DNA from: Clostridia bacterium
GTDB taxonomy: Bacteria > Bacillota > Clostridia > Christensenellales > Aristaeellaceae
Assembly (NCBI GenBank): GCA_017434085.1
Contig: JAFRFY010000028.1
Span: 1 to 42,281 of the forward strand
Length of the DNA stretch: 42,281 nucleotides
Direction: 5' to 3'
In this document: one piece after another, positions 15,616 through 24,017 of the stretch
How the letters are laid out: every line of letters begins with the position of its first letter
How positions within the stretch are numbered: the first letter of the stretch is position 1
Program-made: the position numbers and the translations under genes
Notes under the pieces: generated by a model
What the model was told of the DNA's origin: nothing
The model's input: the letters and a program-made list of their open reading frames with translations, nothing else
The model's database searches: none

Positions 15616-16320
15616 ATGGATAATACAAATGCCAAGCGCTTGAACAAATTCATCGCCGACAGCGGGTACTGCTCGCGCAGGGAGGCGGACCGGCTGATCG
15701 GTGAGGGCCGTGTGATGGTGGACGGCAGGATAGGCGCGCTGGGCGACAGGGTGCTGCCCGGCATGTCGGTCACGGTGGACGGCCACAGCCTCACCGGCGA
15801 AAGCGAGAAGGTCTACCTTATTTTGAACAAGCCCCGGGGCATCGTGTGCACCGCGGACCCCCGGGAGCCCATGAACGTGGTGGACTACATCGGCCACCCC
15901 GCGCGGGTTTTCCCCGTGGGGCGCCTGGACAAGGACAGCGAGGGGCTTCTGATGCTGACCTCCGACGGGGAGATCGTCAATCGCATGCTCCGCGCCGCGG
16001 GCGGGCACGAGAAGGAGTACGAGGTGACCGTCGACCGGCCCGTGACGCGGGATTTCATCGAAAAAATGATGGCCGGGGTGCCGATACTGGACACGGTCAC
16101 GCTGCCCTGCAAGGTCCGAAGGACCGGGGAGAAGTCCTTCAACATCATACTGGTGCAGGGGCTCAACCGGCAGATCCGCAGGATGTGCGAGGCGCTGGGG
16201 GCCAACGTCACCCACCTGCGCCGCATAAGGATCATGAACCTCCGGCTGGGCAAGTTGAAGCCCGGCGAGTGGCGGGACCTGACCCCGGCGGAGCTCGATA
16301 CGCTCATGAAACAGCTTTGA
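15616..16320 (+). CDS. RsuA/RluF-family pseudouridine synthase
   Basis: 234-residue rRNA pseudouridine synthase. An S4 RNA-binding domain (about 5-65, RLNKFIADSGYCSRREADR) is followed by the catalytic domain with GRLDKDSEGLLMLTSDG, where the Asp of RLD is the catalytic residue. The C-terminal GLNRQIRRMCEALG and GEWRDLTPAEL resemble E. coli RluF (U2604 of 23S rRNA) more than RsuA or RluB, so RluF-like is preferred. The ATG at 16-18 bases after the predicted transcription start is chosen over an upstream GTG because it gives the family's normal N-terminus; the ribosome site is weak. The phospholipase-D gene follows after 14 bases and is probably co-transcribed. Confidence 0.9.
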   Translation: MDNTNAKRLNKFIADSGYCSRREADRLIGEGRVMVDGRIGALGDRVLPGMSVTVDGHSLTGESEKVYLILNKPRGIVCTADPREPMNVVDYIGHPARVFPVGRLDKDSEGLLMLTSDGEIVNRMLRAAGGHEKEYEVTVDRPVTRDFIEKMMAGVPILDTVTLPCKVRRTGEKSFNIILVQGLNRQIRRMCEALGANVTHLRRIRIMNLRLGKLKPGEWRDLTPAELDTLMKQL

Positions 16321-16334
16321 AAACGGATAATAAA

Positions 16335-17768
16335 ATGCGCAAACAGAAGAAAAGGACGCCGCTTCGGAGGTTCCTCCGGATCGTCAGGTGGGCGATACTG
16401 CTCTGCCTCGTATTCAGCCTGGTCGCAACCTACGCGCCCTTCGTCAACCTGCCCGATCTGGACGCGGAGACGGCATCGACGCTGGATACGCGGGCCATGG
16501 AGATGTTCGAGGACAGGGCCACCGACGACCGCGCCATGATCATCGAATCCAGCAAGGACGCGCTTTACGAGCGGCTTCGGCTGATCGAACAGTCCGAGCG
16601 GGAGATCGTGATCGTCACCTATGAAAACCACGACGGCGAGAGCACCCGCGACATACTGGCCGCGGCGCTCCACAAGGCCGATCAGGGCGTGAAGGTGCGG
16701 TTCCTGGTGGACGGCATCGCCGGGCGCTTCGACCACATGGGCGGCGACCTGTTCCGCGCCGTGGCGGCCCACGACAACGTGGAGGTGCGCTTCTACAATT
16801 TGATACGGTTCTGGACCCCCTGGAAGCACATGGGGCGCATGCACGACAAGTACGTGATCGTGGACGATGGTGCCTTCATCCTCGGCGGGCGGAACATGTT
16901 CGACAAGTTTTTGGGCGAGTACACCGCCACCAACCGAAGCCTCGACCGGGAGGTGCTGATCTGCGGCACCGACTGCATAAAGCAGCTCCGCGCCTACTTC
17001 GAGGGCATGTGGGAACACCCCGAGACCAGCGCCTTCAGGCCGTGGCATCAGATCAGCGAGGAGCGTTGCCAGGTGGTCTACGACGCTCTGGCCGAGCGCT
17101 ACGAGGGGTTGAGGGCGGACATGCCGGAGCTGTTCACGCCCTGCGACTACGCCGAGAAGACCCTCCCCACCCGGGGCGTGTGGCTGGTGAGCAACCCCAC
17201 CGGGATCTACGCCAAAGAGCCCGTGGTATTCGGCCAGCTCACGGCGATGATGGCCCGGGCGAAGGAGGATGTGGTCATCCACTCCCCCTACGCCGTATTA
17301 AACCGCGCCATGCGCGATGCGCTCAGGACCGTCGCCGAAAAGGTGCCGGTGACGCTGATGATCAACGCCGTCGAAAACGGCGCGAACCTGGTGGGCAGCG
17401 GCGACTACCTCTACCATCGCCGGGAGGTGCTCTCCACCGGGGTGCGCCTGCTGGAGTACGCCGGGGGCAAGTCCTACCACGGCAAGGCGGTGGCCATCGA
17501 CGATCAGCTCTCGGTGATCGGCTCCTTCAACCTGGACCTGCGCAGCACCTATCTGGACACGGAGCTGATGCTGGTGATCCGAAGCCCGGAGATCAACGCG
17601 GAGCTCCGCGGCTACATGGACGCGCTGCACGCCGACTGCCGCGAAGTGCTGGACGCCGACAACGCCGTGGTCCCGAAGGCCCTCGCCATCCCTGAGTGCC
17701 CCGGGTGGAAGCGCGCGCTTCTGTATGTGATCGGCGCGCTGATGCAGCCCGTGCGCAATCTGGTATAG
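16335..17768 (+). CDS. Phospholipase D-family membrane protein
   Basis: 477-residue protein of the phospholipase D superfamily, which includes cardiolipin synthases and phosphatidyltransferases acting through a phospho-histidine intermediate. An N-terminal basic stretch and membrane helix (about 18-36) are followed by two intact HKD motifs: MHDKYVIVDD (His170, Lys172, Asp177) and YHGKAVAIDD (His382, Lys384, Asp389), each followed by the typical GGRN or GSFN. A short hydrophobic C-terminal segment (about 462-476) may also touch the membrane. One helix instead of the two of classic cardiolipin synthase makes the precise reaction uncertain. The ATG at 16335 lies 14 bases after the pseudouridine synthase gene, with a weak ribosome site. 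Confidence 0.88.
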   Translation: MRKQKKRTPLRRFLRIVRWAILLCLVFSLVATYAPFVNLPDLDAETASTLDTRAMEMFEDRATDDRAMIIESSKDALYERLRLIEQSEREIVIVTYENHDGESTRDILAAALHKADQGVKVRFLVDGIAGRFDHMGGDLFRAVAAHDNVEVRFYNLIRFWTPWKHMGRMHDKYVIVDDGAFILGGRNMFDKFLGEYTATNRSLDREVLICGTDCIKQLRAYFEGMWEHPETSAFRPWHQISEERCQVVYDALAERYEGLRADMPELFTPCDYAEKTLPTRGVWLVSNPTGIYAKEPVVFGQLTAMMARAKEDVVIHSPYAVLNRAMRDALRTVAEKVPVTLMINAVENGANLVGSGDYLYHRREVLSTGVRLLEYAGGKSYHGKAVAIDDQLSVIGSFNLDLRSTYLDTELMLVIRSPEINAELRGYMDALHADCREVLDADNAVVPKALAIPECPGWKRALLYVIGALMQPVRNLV

Positions 17769-17805
17769 CATTGCGCGAGGGTTGGATTGAGGTGCGCTCG
17801 CGCAA

Positions 17806-17983
17806 ATGAGGAGTTAGGAATGAGGAATGAGGAATTGAATGGCCAGCTGCCATACGGCTGACCCGTAGGGGTGCCGCCCCTACGACATGCACGCACCTGA
17901 ATATTCATACGTTTTATAGCTGTCCTTAGCGACGCCTCCCGGCACTCCATCACTCCTCACTCCTCATTCCTAATTCCTAATTC
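17806..17983. repeat. Inverted element with AGGAATGAGGAATT tandem-unit arms and central hairpin
   Basis: The left arm (about 17806-17840) consists of degenerate units AGGAATG/AGGAGTT/AGGAATT. The right arm (about 17951-17983) carries the complement (TCATTCC, TAATTCC units). Near the left-centre is a perfect hairpin CGTAGGGG-TGCCG-CCCCTACG (17864-17884), recalling the GTAGGGG end of the cores at 4862-4978 and 31802-31866. It fills most of the space between the phospholipase-D gene and the queT leader; the rest of 17769-18031 shows no gene. Confidence 0.75.
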
Positions 17984-18031
17984 GCCCGTCTCCCGAATCA
18001 CCGCTTCTCATAAAACATTACATAATCTACG

Positions 18032-18060
18032 TTGATATAGGCCCGGAAATATGTTAAACT
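18032..18060 (+). promoter_or_regulatory. Sigma-A promoter for queT-queF
   Basis: -35 TTGATA (18032-18037), 17-base spacer, extended -10 TGTTAAACT with the hexamer TAAACT at 18055-18060. The predicted start near 18067 is about 11 bases before the preQ1 aptamer. Confidence 0.6.
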
Positions 18061-18077
18061 GACCGGGCTTAGCGGCA

Positions 18078-18117
18078 AGACAGTTCGAAACCATCCTGTC
18101 TATAAACAAAACTAAGG
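18078..18117 (+). ncRNA. preQ1-I riboswitch aptamer
   Basis: Stem P1 pairs GACAG (18079-18083) with CTGTC (18096-18100), enclosing loop TTCGAAACCATC, followed by the A-rich tail TATAAACAAAACTAAGG (18101-18117). This matches the class I preQ1 aptamer: a short hairpin, an A-rich strand along the minor groove, and a terminal AAGG pairing with the loop ACC to close the pseudoknot. The genes below it are queT and queF, the expected regulon. The tail AACTAAGG (18110-18117) can instead pair over eight bases with CCTTGGTT (18155-18162) in the terminator, giving an antiterminator. Ligand binding should therefore switch transcription off. Confidence 0.92.
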
Positions 18118-18148
18118 GCGGAGACAAAAGCAACTGCGTTTTGTCCAT

Positions 18149-18178
18149 GACACACCTTGGTTGAGGTGTGTCTTTTTT
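18149..18178 (+). terminator. Riboswitch-controlled intrinsic terminator
   Basis: GACACACCT and AGGTGTGTC (18149-18157 and 18164-18172) form a 9-base stem followed by six T (18173-18178). It lies between the preQ1 aptamer and queT, about 80 bases before the gene, so it is an attenuator. A hairpin GACAAAA/TTTTGTC (18123-18145) bridges aptamer and terminator, and another, GGAAAACG/CGTTTTCC (18188-18206), lies downstream of it. Confidence 0.9.
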
Positions 18179-18258
18179 ACTTGATTAGGAAAACGGAACG
18201 TTTTCCGGGTCGGCGGCATTCGCAGAATGACGTCGACAATCAAAAGGAGGTGACGAAA

Positions 18259-18744
18259 ATGGATATGAAGAATCTGACCAGTACCCAGAAGCTGACCCTC
18301 TCCGGGGCGGTGATGGCGATCTACATCGTGGTGATGTACTTTACCCAGAGCTTTGCGTTCGGCCAGTATCAGGTGCGCATCGCAACAGCGATCTACGGCG
18401 TGGCATATCTGTTTCCGTTCCTGGTTGTGCCGCTGGGCCTTTCCAACCTGCTCGCCAACATGGTGATGGGCGGGCTGGGCTTCTTTGACATCGTGGGCGG
18501 GGGCATCGTGGGCCTCATGACCGCCGGGTGCTGCGCCCTGCTGGGCAGGAAGCGCCTCTCGTCCTGGGCCGTGGTGGCGCCGATCATGCTGATTCCGGCG
18601 CTGGTGGTTTCCCTGTGGCTCAGCAAGCTGATCAACGTGCCCTATGCGGCGCTGGCGGGCAGCCTGCTGGTGGGCCAGGCGATTGCCGGCGCGGTGGGCG
18701 CGCTGCTGGTCAGGGCGCTCAAGAACGTATGGAAGGGGATTTGA
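18259..18744 (+). CDS. queT: QueT-family queuosine-precursor transporter
   Basis: 161-residue membrane protein of the QueT family, thought to be the substrate-binding S component of an ECF-type importer for queuosine precursors. It has about five hydrophobic segments. An excellent AAAGGAGGTG ribosome site precedes the ATG at 18259. It sits directly below a preQ1-I riboswitch and 3 bases before queF, so import and preQ1 formation are controlled together. No energising ECF subunits occur in the window; these are usually shared and encoded elsewhere. Confidence 0.9.
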   Translation: MDMKNLTSTQKLTLSGAVMAIYIVVMYFTQSFAFGQYQVRIATAIYGVAYLFPFLVVPLGLSNLLANMVMGGLGFFDIVGGGIVGLMTAGCCALLGRKRLSSWAVVAPIMLIPALVVSLWLSKLINVPYAALAGSLLVGQAIAGAVGALLVRALKNVWKGI

Positions 18745-18747
18745 GGC

Positions 18748-19236
18748 ATGTCTGAACGCGCGCAGGAGGGACTTACGCTGCTGGGGGGCAAGCGCACCCG
18801 GTACAAAAGCGACTACGCCCCGGAGGTGCTGGAGACCTTTCTGAACAAGCACCCGGACAACGACTACTTCGTGAAATTCAACTGCCCGGAGTTCACCAGC
18901 CTGTGCCCCATCACGGGCCAGCCGGACTTCGCCACGGTGTACATCTCCTATGTGCCCGGCGAGCGCATGGTGGAATCCAAGTCATTAAAGCTCTACCTGT
19001 ACAGCTTCCGCAACCACGGGGACTTCCACGAGGACTGCATGAACATCATCATGAAGGACCTGATCCGGCTCATGGACCCGAAGTACATCGAGGTCTGGGG
19101 CAAGTTCACCCCCCGGGGCGGCATCTCCATCGACCCCTACTGCAACTACGGCAGGCCGGGGACCAAGTGGGAGGAGGTCGCCTGGCAGCGGCTGAGCCAA
19201 CACGACCTGTACCCCGAAAAGGTGGACAACCGGTAA
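18748..19236 (+). CDS. queF: NADPH-dependent preQ0 reductase QueF
   Basis: 162-residue type I QueF, which reduces the nitrile of 7-cyano-7-deazaguanine (preQ0) to the amine preQ1 on the way to queuosine in tRNA. The catalytic Cys53 lies in [12 protein letters not shown] with Asp60 following. The family NADPH-binding motif appears as ESKSLK (76-81), and [10 protein letters not shown] supplies the conserved His-Glu. Length is normal for the unimodular type. The ATG at 18748 follows AAGGGGATTTG within the end of queT. Co-transcription with queT under a preQ1-responsive switch is product feedback. Confidence 0.95.
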   Translation: MSERAQEGLTLLGGKRTRYKSDYAPEVLETFLNKHPDNDYFVKFNCPEFTSLCPITGQPDFATVYISYVPGERMVESKSLKLYLYSFRNHGDFHEDCMNIIMKDLIRLMDPKYIEVWGKFTPRGGISIDPYCNYGRPGTKWEEVAWQRLSQHDLYPEKVDNR

Positions 19237-19260
19237 TAATTAGCATTTCCATGATGAATC

Positions 19261-19296
19261 ATACCACCCGCATATGCTACAATATACGGGTGGTAT
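19261..19296. repeat. Inverted repeat between queF and MATE gene
   Basis: ATACCACCCG (19261-19270) and CGGGTGGTAT (19287-19296), perfect 10-base arms around 16 bases. It could be a weak terminator for queF (the exit is ACTTATAATTG, not a T-run) or an operator for the MATE gene, whose ATG lies 21 bases further. Confidence 0.5.
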
Positions 19297-19317
19297 ACTT
19301 ATAATTGAGAGGTCTTT

Positions 19318-20706
19318 ATGCAATCCTTCCGCCAGAAATACATCGGCACCCGCGCCTTTTACAGGATGGTGCTGGCCATCGTGATACCGATCATGATCCA
19401 GAACGCCATCACCAACTTCGTCAGCCTCCTGGACAACATCATGGTGGGCCAGGTGGGTACCGAATCCATGTCCGGCGTGGCCATCGCCAACCAGCTGATA
19501 TTCGTGTTCAGCCTGTGCATATTCGGCGCCCTGTCCGGCGCGGGCATATTCTCCGCCCAGTTCCACGGTGCGAACAACCAGGAGGGCGTGCGCGGGTGCT
19601 TCCGCTACAAGTTCATACTGGGCGTGGCGCTGTCCGCGGCGGCCATCGCGCTGTTTCTGCTGCGCGGGGAGCAGCTGATCGGGCTGTACCTCCACGAGGA
19701 GGGCGACGCCACCCGGATCGCCGCCACGCTTAAGCACGGCATGGCCTACCTGCGCGTGATGCTGTGGGGGCTCCCGGCCTTCGCGCTGACGCAGGTGTAC
19801 GCCAGCACGCTGCGCGAGACCGGCGAGACCGCGCTGCCCATGCGGGCGGGCATCATCGCGGTGTTCGTGAACCTGGTGTTCAACTGGATACTGATCTTCG
19901 GCCACCTGGGCCTGCCCGCGCTGGGCGTGGTGGGCGCGGCCATCGCCACGGTGCTCTCGCGCTACGTGGAGCTCATCATCGTGGCGGCGGGCGCGCACCG
20001 CAACCCCGCGCGGTTCCGCTTCATCGAGGGCATCTACTCCACCTTGAGGGTGCCCATGGCGCTGGCGAAGCAGATCAACATCAAGGGCCTCCCCCTGCTG
20101 GCCAACGAATTTCTGTGGTCGCTGGGCATGGCGACGCTGATACAGTGCTACTCCGTGCGCGGGCTGGACGTGGTGGCGGCGACGAACATCTCCAGCAGCA
20201 TCTCCAACCTGTTCTCGGTCACCATATTCTCCATGGGCTCCGCCACGGCCATACTGGTGGGCCAGTCGCTGGGCGCGAACAAGCTGGACGAGGCCATGGC
20301 GCGCGCCTGGCAGCTTCTGGCGTTCAGCATACTGATCAGCGTGTGCTCCGGGCTGCTTTTACTGATCGCCGCGCCGCTGATCCCCCAGCTGTACCGCACC
20401 GAGCCCCACGTGCGCAGCCTGGCCGCGTCGCTTCTGTGCATATTCGCGCTGTGCATGCCGGTGATGGCCTTCGGCAACTCCGCCTATTTCATACTGCGCT
20501 CCGGCGGCAAGGTGTTCACGACCTTCCTGTTCGACTGCGGCTACACCTGGGCCGTGGCCGTGCCGATAGCCTGGTGCCTGGCGTACCTGACCCGCATGGA
20601 CGTGCGCCTGATCTACCTGTGCGTGCAGCTCGCCGACATCCTCAAGGTCGCGCTGGGGTACATACTCATCAAGAGGGGCGTGTGGCTCAACAATATGGTG
20701 GGGTAA
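19318..20706 (+). CDS. MATE-family efflux transporter
   Basis: 462-residue MATE transporter of the NorM/DinF superfamily, with about twelve hydrophobic segments in two halves. Typical features are IVIPIMIQNAITNFVSLLDNIMVGQVG at the start (split here by family convention after NFVS) and NLVFNWILIFG at the end of the first half. It is clearly different from the MepA-like protein at 10070-11479. The ATG at 19318 has GAGAGG five bases upstream. A strong hairpin follows 8 bases after the stop. It is probably monocistronic; the substrate is unknown. Confidence 0.92.
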   Translation: MQSFRQKYIGTRAFYRMVLAIVIPIMIQNAITNFVSLLDNIMVGQVGTESMSGVAIANQLIFVFSLCIFGALSGAGIFSAQFHGANNQEGVRGCFRYKFILGVALSAAAIALFLLRGEQLIGLYLHEEGDATRIAATLKHGMAYLRVMLWGLPAFALTQVYASTLRETGETALPMRAGIIAVFVNLVFNWILIFGHLGLPALGVVGAAIATVLSRYVELIIVAAGAHRNPARFRFIEGIYSTLRVPMALAKQINIKGLPLLANEFLWSLGMATLIQCYSVRGLDVVAATNISSSISNLFSVTIFSMGSATAILVGQSLGANKLDEAMARAWQLLAFSILISVCSGLLLLIAAPLIPQLYRTEPHVRSLAASLLCIFALCMPVMAFGNSAYFILRSGGKVFTTFLFDCGYTWAVAVPIAWCLAYLTRMDVRLIYLCVQLADILKVALGYILIKRGVWLNNMVG

Positions 20707-20713
20707 GGGCATG

Positions 20714-20748
20714 GAAATCCCCCCGCGGTCTGTCCGCGGGGGGATTTC
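20714..20748. terminator. Convergent terminator hairpin
   Basis: Perfect 15-base arms (GAAATCCCCCCGCGG at 20714-20728 and its complement at 20734-20748) with loop TCTGT. T-runs lie inside the stem base rather than after it on both strands. It separates the MATE gene (ends 20706) from the flavoprotein gene (ends 20750). Confidence 0.8.
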
Positions 20749-20749
20749 T

Positions 20750-21991
20750 CTATGCCTTCGCCGCGCTCATGCCGGCCAGCGCGCCGGTGGACCAGGCGAT
20801 TTGCAGATTGAAACCGCCGGTCTGGGCGTCCACGTCCAGCACCTCCCCGGCGAAGTACAGTCCGGCGACCAGCTTGGATTCCATGGTGGACGGGTTCACG
20901 CCCTTCACGTCCACGCCGCCCCGGGTGACGATGGCCTCGTTGAAATCACGAAGCTTCCGGGGCGTCAGCGGCAGGCGCTTTAATATGTCCAGTATCGCCC
21001 GGCGCTGTTCGGCGGTGACAGAATTGACGGGCATGGCCGGGGACAGTCCCGTCAGCTTCAAAAGCTGCTCCGCGAGGCTGTGGGGCGCGAGGCCGTCCAT
21101 CACCGTGATCAGCTGCTTTCGAGACATGGCCTTGAAGTCCCGAAGCAGCCGAGCGTCCAGGGTCTGCTCGTCCAGCGCGGGCTTTAGGTCGATGGACAGC
21201 TTAACGGCGGACAGGTCCTCCGGCAGCAGGCTGGACAGCGTCAGCACCAGCGGCCCGGAGATGCCGAAGTGCGTAAACAGCATCTCCCCCTGCTCGCTGT
21301 AAAGCTTCTTTGCCTTTTTGCCGCCGGTGACCCAGGCCGTCAGCGCCACGTTTTTGAGCGACAGCCCCATCAGGTTGGCGGGCCAGCTCTCCCGGGTCTC
21401 GATGGGCGTCAGCGCCGGCAACGGCTTTTTCACCGCGTGCCCGGCCTGTTCCGCCAGCCGGTAGCCGTGGCCGGTGGCGCCGGTGGAGGGATAGCTCACC
21501 CCGCCTGTGGCCACGATCACCGCGTCGCCCTCAAGCGCGCGCCCGTTTGTCAGCACGACGCCCTTGCAAACGCCGCCCTCGATCAGCAGGGACTGCGCGC
21601 CGGTGTCCAGCCGCACGTCCACCCCGAGCCGTGTGAGCTCCCGGGCGAGGGCGTGGATCACGTCGCTGGACTTGTCGGAGGCCGGGAACACCCGCTCCCC
21701 CCGCTCCACCTTGAGCGGCACACCCAGCGATTCCAAAAGCGCCATGACGCCCCGGTTGTCCAGCGCCGAGAACGCGGCGTACATGAACCGGGGATTTCTG
21801 TGGATGCAGCGCATGAAGCGGTCCATATCGGCGGCGTTGGTGACGTTGCAGCGCCCCTTGCCGGTGATGTAGACCTTCTTGCCCAGCTTTTCGTTGTGGT
21901 CGATCAGCGTGACCGCCGCGCCCTCGCGGGCTGAAAACAGCGCGGCCATCATGCCGGCCGCGCCGCCTCCGATTATGATAACTCTCTTCAT
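20750..21991 (-). CDS. HI0933/YhiN-family FAD-dependent oxidoreductase
   Basis: 413-residue flavoprotein of the HI0933 (YhiN, BaiN-like) family. The N-terminal Rossmann dinucleotide motif reads IIIGGGAAGMMAA, followed by the acidic end of strand 2 in VTLIDHNEKLGKK, the family signature TGKGRCNVTN (46-55), VATGGVSYPSTGATG and a C-terminal FAGEVLDVDAQTGGFNLQ flavin segment. Some relatives reduce bile-acid double bonds, but most lack a known substrate, so no reaction is claimed. The ATG lies 9 bases after the RpiR gene stop, so the two form an operon in which RpiR comes first. Confidence 0.9.
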   Translation of the reverse strand: MKRVIIIGGGAAGMMAALFSAREGAAVTLIDHNEKLGKKVYITGKGRCNVTNAADMDRFMRCIHRNPRFMYAAFSALDNRGVMALLESLGVPLKVERGERVFPASDKSSDVIHALARELTRLGVDVRLDTGAQSLLIEGGVCKGVVLTNGRALEGDAVIVATGGVSYPSTGATGHGYRLAEQAGHAVKKPLPALTPIETRESWPANLMGLSLKNVALTAWVTGGKKAKKLYSEQGEMLFTHFGISGPLVLTLSSLLPEDLSAVKLSIDLKPALDEQTLDARLLRDFKAMSRKQLITVMDGLAPHSLAEQLLKLTGLSPAMPVNSVTAEQRRAILDILKRLPLTPRKLRDFNEAIVTRGGVDVKGVNPSTMESKLVAGLYFAGEVLDVDAQTGGFNLQIAWSTGALAGMSAAKA

Positions 21992-22000
21992 ACTGCCTCG

Positions 22001-22870
22001 TTAGCCGTCCGACGAGCGGGCGAGATAGACGTCGTACTTGTTCCAGATGTCCTCCATCTCCTGGAAGTATTCGGACACCTCGTGCCGCCTGCGCTGCCCC
22101 AGCGCCACGATCAGCGCGTTGATGAGGCTTAGCGGCGCGGCGAAGGAATCCACGAAGGAGGACATGTCGCTCTTGGCCATCAGGCAGGTGTCCGCCGTGG
22201 CGTGCAGCGGCGAGAGCGGGCCGTCGGTGATGGCGATCAGCGCCGCCTTGCGGGTGCGGGCGAACTCCATGGCCTCGATGGACCGGCTGGTGTAGCGCGG
22301 GAAGGATATGCCGATGAGCAGGTCCCCCTCGCCGATGCGCGAGAGCTGCTCGAACACGTCGCTGACGCCGGAGGTCACCACGTGCACGTTGGAGAATATG
22401 AAGCGCAGGTAGTGGGCGAAGAACTCCGCGATGGGCGCGGAGGCGCGCAGGCCCATCACGTAGATGTTCCTGGCGGCGATGATCTTCTCGATGGCGTCCT
22501 CAAAGGCGCTGATGTCCAATTCGTCCAGCGTGGAGCGTATGTTCTGTATATCGGCCTTGAGCACCTTGTTGAGCACCTGGGCGTGGTCCATGTCCGAGGT
22601 CATCTCAAAGCGCTGGGAGGCGGTCAGGCGGTGCCGTATCAGCTCCTGCAGCGCCTTTTGAAGGTGGGGATAGCCGCTGTAGCCCAGCGCCGCCGCGAAG
22701 CGCACCACCGTGGATTCGGACACGCCCACGTATTCCCCCAGCTTGGAGGCGGTCATGAACACCACCTTGTCGTAATGGGTCACGATGCACTCGGCGATGC
22801 GCCGGTGGCTCTTGGATAGCTTTTTGCCGCTGTGGTTCAGTCGCTGTATCAGCTCCTGCGCGTTGTCCAT
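22001..22870 (-). CDS. RpiR/MurR-family regulator with SIS domain
   Basis: 289-residue transcription regulator. An N-terminal helix-turn-helix of the RpiR type (about 10-85; SKSHRRIAECIVTHYD, then VGVSESTVVRFAAALGYSGYPHLQ) is joined to a SIS sugar-phosphate-binding domain (about 115-245; IYVMGLRASAPIA, LLIGISFPRYTSRSIEAMEFAR). Such proteins usually sense a phosphosugar and control its catabolic genes. The partner gene here encodes an HI0933 flavoprotein, which gives no hint of the ligand. The ATG at 22870 is chosen because GGAGGG lies nine bases upstream. A -35 TTGCAA / -10 TATACT promoter lies at 22912-22940. Confidence 0.9.
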   Translation of the reverse strand: MDNAQELIQRLNHSGKKLSKSHRRIAECIVTHYDKVVFMTASKLGEYVGVSESTVVRFAAALGYSGYPHLQKALQELIRHRLTASQRFEMTSDMDHAQVLNKVLKADIQNIRSTLDELDISAFEDAIEKIIAARNIYVMGLRASAPIAEFFAHYLRFIFSNVHVVTSGVSDVFEQLSRIGEGDLLIGISFPRYTSRSIEAMEFARTRKAALIAITDGPLSPLHATADTCLMAKSDMSSFVDSFAAPLSLINALIVALGQRRRHEVSEYFQEMEDIWNKYDVYLARSSDG

Positions 22871-22911
22871 GGCTGCGTTCCCTCCAGAATTGTTGGTCAA
22901 TTTCTGGTATT

Positions 22912-22940
22912 AGTATAGCTCATATTCCGCATTTTTGCAA
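22912..22940 (-). promoter_or_regulatory. Sigma-A promoter for the rpiR-type operon
   Basis: Minus-strand -35 TTGCAA (22935-22940), 17-base spacer and -10 TATACT (22912-22917), with the start near 22905, about 35 bases before the ATG. Confidence 0.65.
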
Positions 22941-23040
22941 GGGAATTATGCAAAATAATTCATTTTACCGCGTTCGCTTTCGCCCATCGCGCGGAAAATG
23001 ACAGCCACCGCATTACATTGTGCAACATTCGCCGCGCCGT

Positions 23041-23068
23041 TCTGATTTGCCCGGACATAGCATACCAT
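23041..23068 (+). promoter_or_regulatory. Possible sigma-E promoter for spoIIP
   Basis: CATACCAT (23061-23068) matches the sigma-E -10 consensus CATACAMT at seven of eight positions. TCTGATT (23041-23047) is a partial match to the -35 KMATATT, with a 13-base spacer. In B. subtilis spoIIP belongs to the sigma-E regulon, which supports the call; the -35 is weak. Confidence 0.35.
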
Positions 23069-23094
23069 GACAATGTGTCCGGCGGGAGGTGAGG

Positions 23095-23952
23095 ATGATG
23101 ATTCGTTTCAAGGTCGTCAAGGCATCGAAGCTGCTGCTGTTTTTAGCCATCGTGCTGCTGTTCGCGGCGACGTGCTTCATCATGGTGCGCTATTCGCTGT
23201 CCAAAGAGCCCCAGATCCAGACGACATCTGCCGAGCTGGTCGAGTCGGCGGCGGAGACCCAGGCGGTCTTCGCCGCCGGCGGCATGGATGTGGAGGTCGT
23301 CAGGCCCGAAAAACGCAGCGTGCTCATCTACCACACCCACACCCACGAGGCCTACGAGCAGGTGAAGGACGACCCCTACGAGGCGCTGGAGGCCTGGCGC
23401 ACCGCCGACGCGGGGCACAGCGTGCTGCGCGTGGGCGCGGAGCTGGCGAAGTGCCTGCGCGCCGAGGGGTTCGAGGTCGTCCACGACACCACCGACCACG
23501 AAAACGACGCCCTGTCCACCGCCTACACGCGCTCCCTCAAGACGCTGGAGGGTTATGAAAGGCGCTTTGACCTCTACATCGACCTGCACCGGGACGCCTG
23601 GTACAAGGGCATGCAGGCGCGCTACACCGACGCGGACGGCACGCCGATGGCCCAGCCCATGGTGCTGATCGGCAACGGCGCGGGCTTCGACGTAAAGCCG
23701 CACACCGAACAAAACCTCGCCTTCGCCGAGGCGCTGACCGATCGCATCAACGCCGGTCACCCGGGGCTTTGCAAGGACGTGCTGGTGAAGGACGGGCGCT
23801 ACAACCAGCACATCGGCGTGTACGCCGTGCTGATCGAATTCGGGCACAACAAGAACACCCTACGGGAGGCGCTGAACACCGCGCCCGTCGTGGCCAGGGC
23901 CGTCCGGGAGGTGTTTGAGGACCCGGACATCGCGCGCCTCGCCGGCTCCTGA
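23095..23952 (+). CDS. spoIIP: Stage II sporulation protein P (SpoIIP)
   Basis: 285-residue SpoIIP-type peptidoglycan amidase/endopeptidase, the partner of SpoIID and SpoIIM in septal wall removal during engulfment. A short cytoplasmic N-terminus and membrane helix (about 13-31) are followed by a linker and the catalytic domain. VLIYHTHTHEAY (His80 region), YIDLHRDA and LIEFGHNKNTLREA correspond to the family's metal and catalytic motifs. GGGAGG ends at 23089, so ATG 23095 or 23098 is the start; the first is used. The usual partner gpr is not adjacent. The Spo0A-like gene follows after its own promoter. Confidence 0.88.
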   Translation: MMIRFKVVKASKLLLFLAIVLLFAATCFIMVRYSLSKEPQIQTTSAELVESAAETQAVFAAGGMDVEVVRPEKRSVLIYHTHTHEAYEQVKDDPYEALEAWRTADAGHSVLRVGAELAKCLRAEGFEVVHDTTDHENDALSTAYTRSLKTLEGYERRFDLYIDLHRDAWYKGMQARYTDADGTPMAQPMVLIGNGAGFDVKPHTEQNLAFAEALTDRINAGHPGLCKDVLVKDGRYNQHIGVYAVLIEFGHNKNTLREALNTAPVVARAVREVFEDPDIARLAGS

Positions 23953-24017
23953 CTTACACCATATGTAGTATTTACTGAATAATATCACAAATGGGGATTC
24001 ATTGTCATATTATAGTG

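Noticed and set aside
19300-19305. TATAAT upstream of the second MATE gene as a promoter -10
   Set aside because: The start point would fall inside the ribosome site at 19307-19312 and no -35 is visible at proper spacing.
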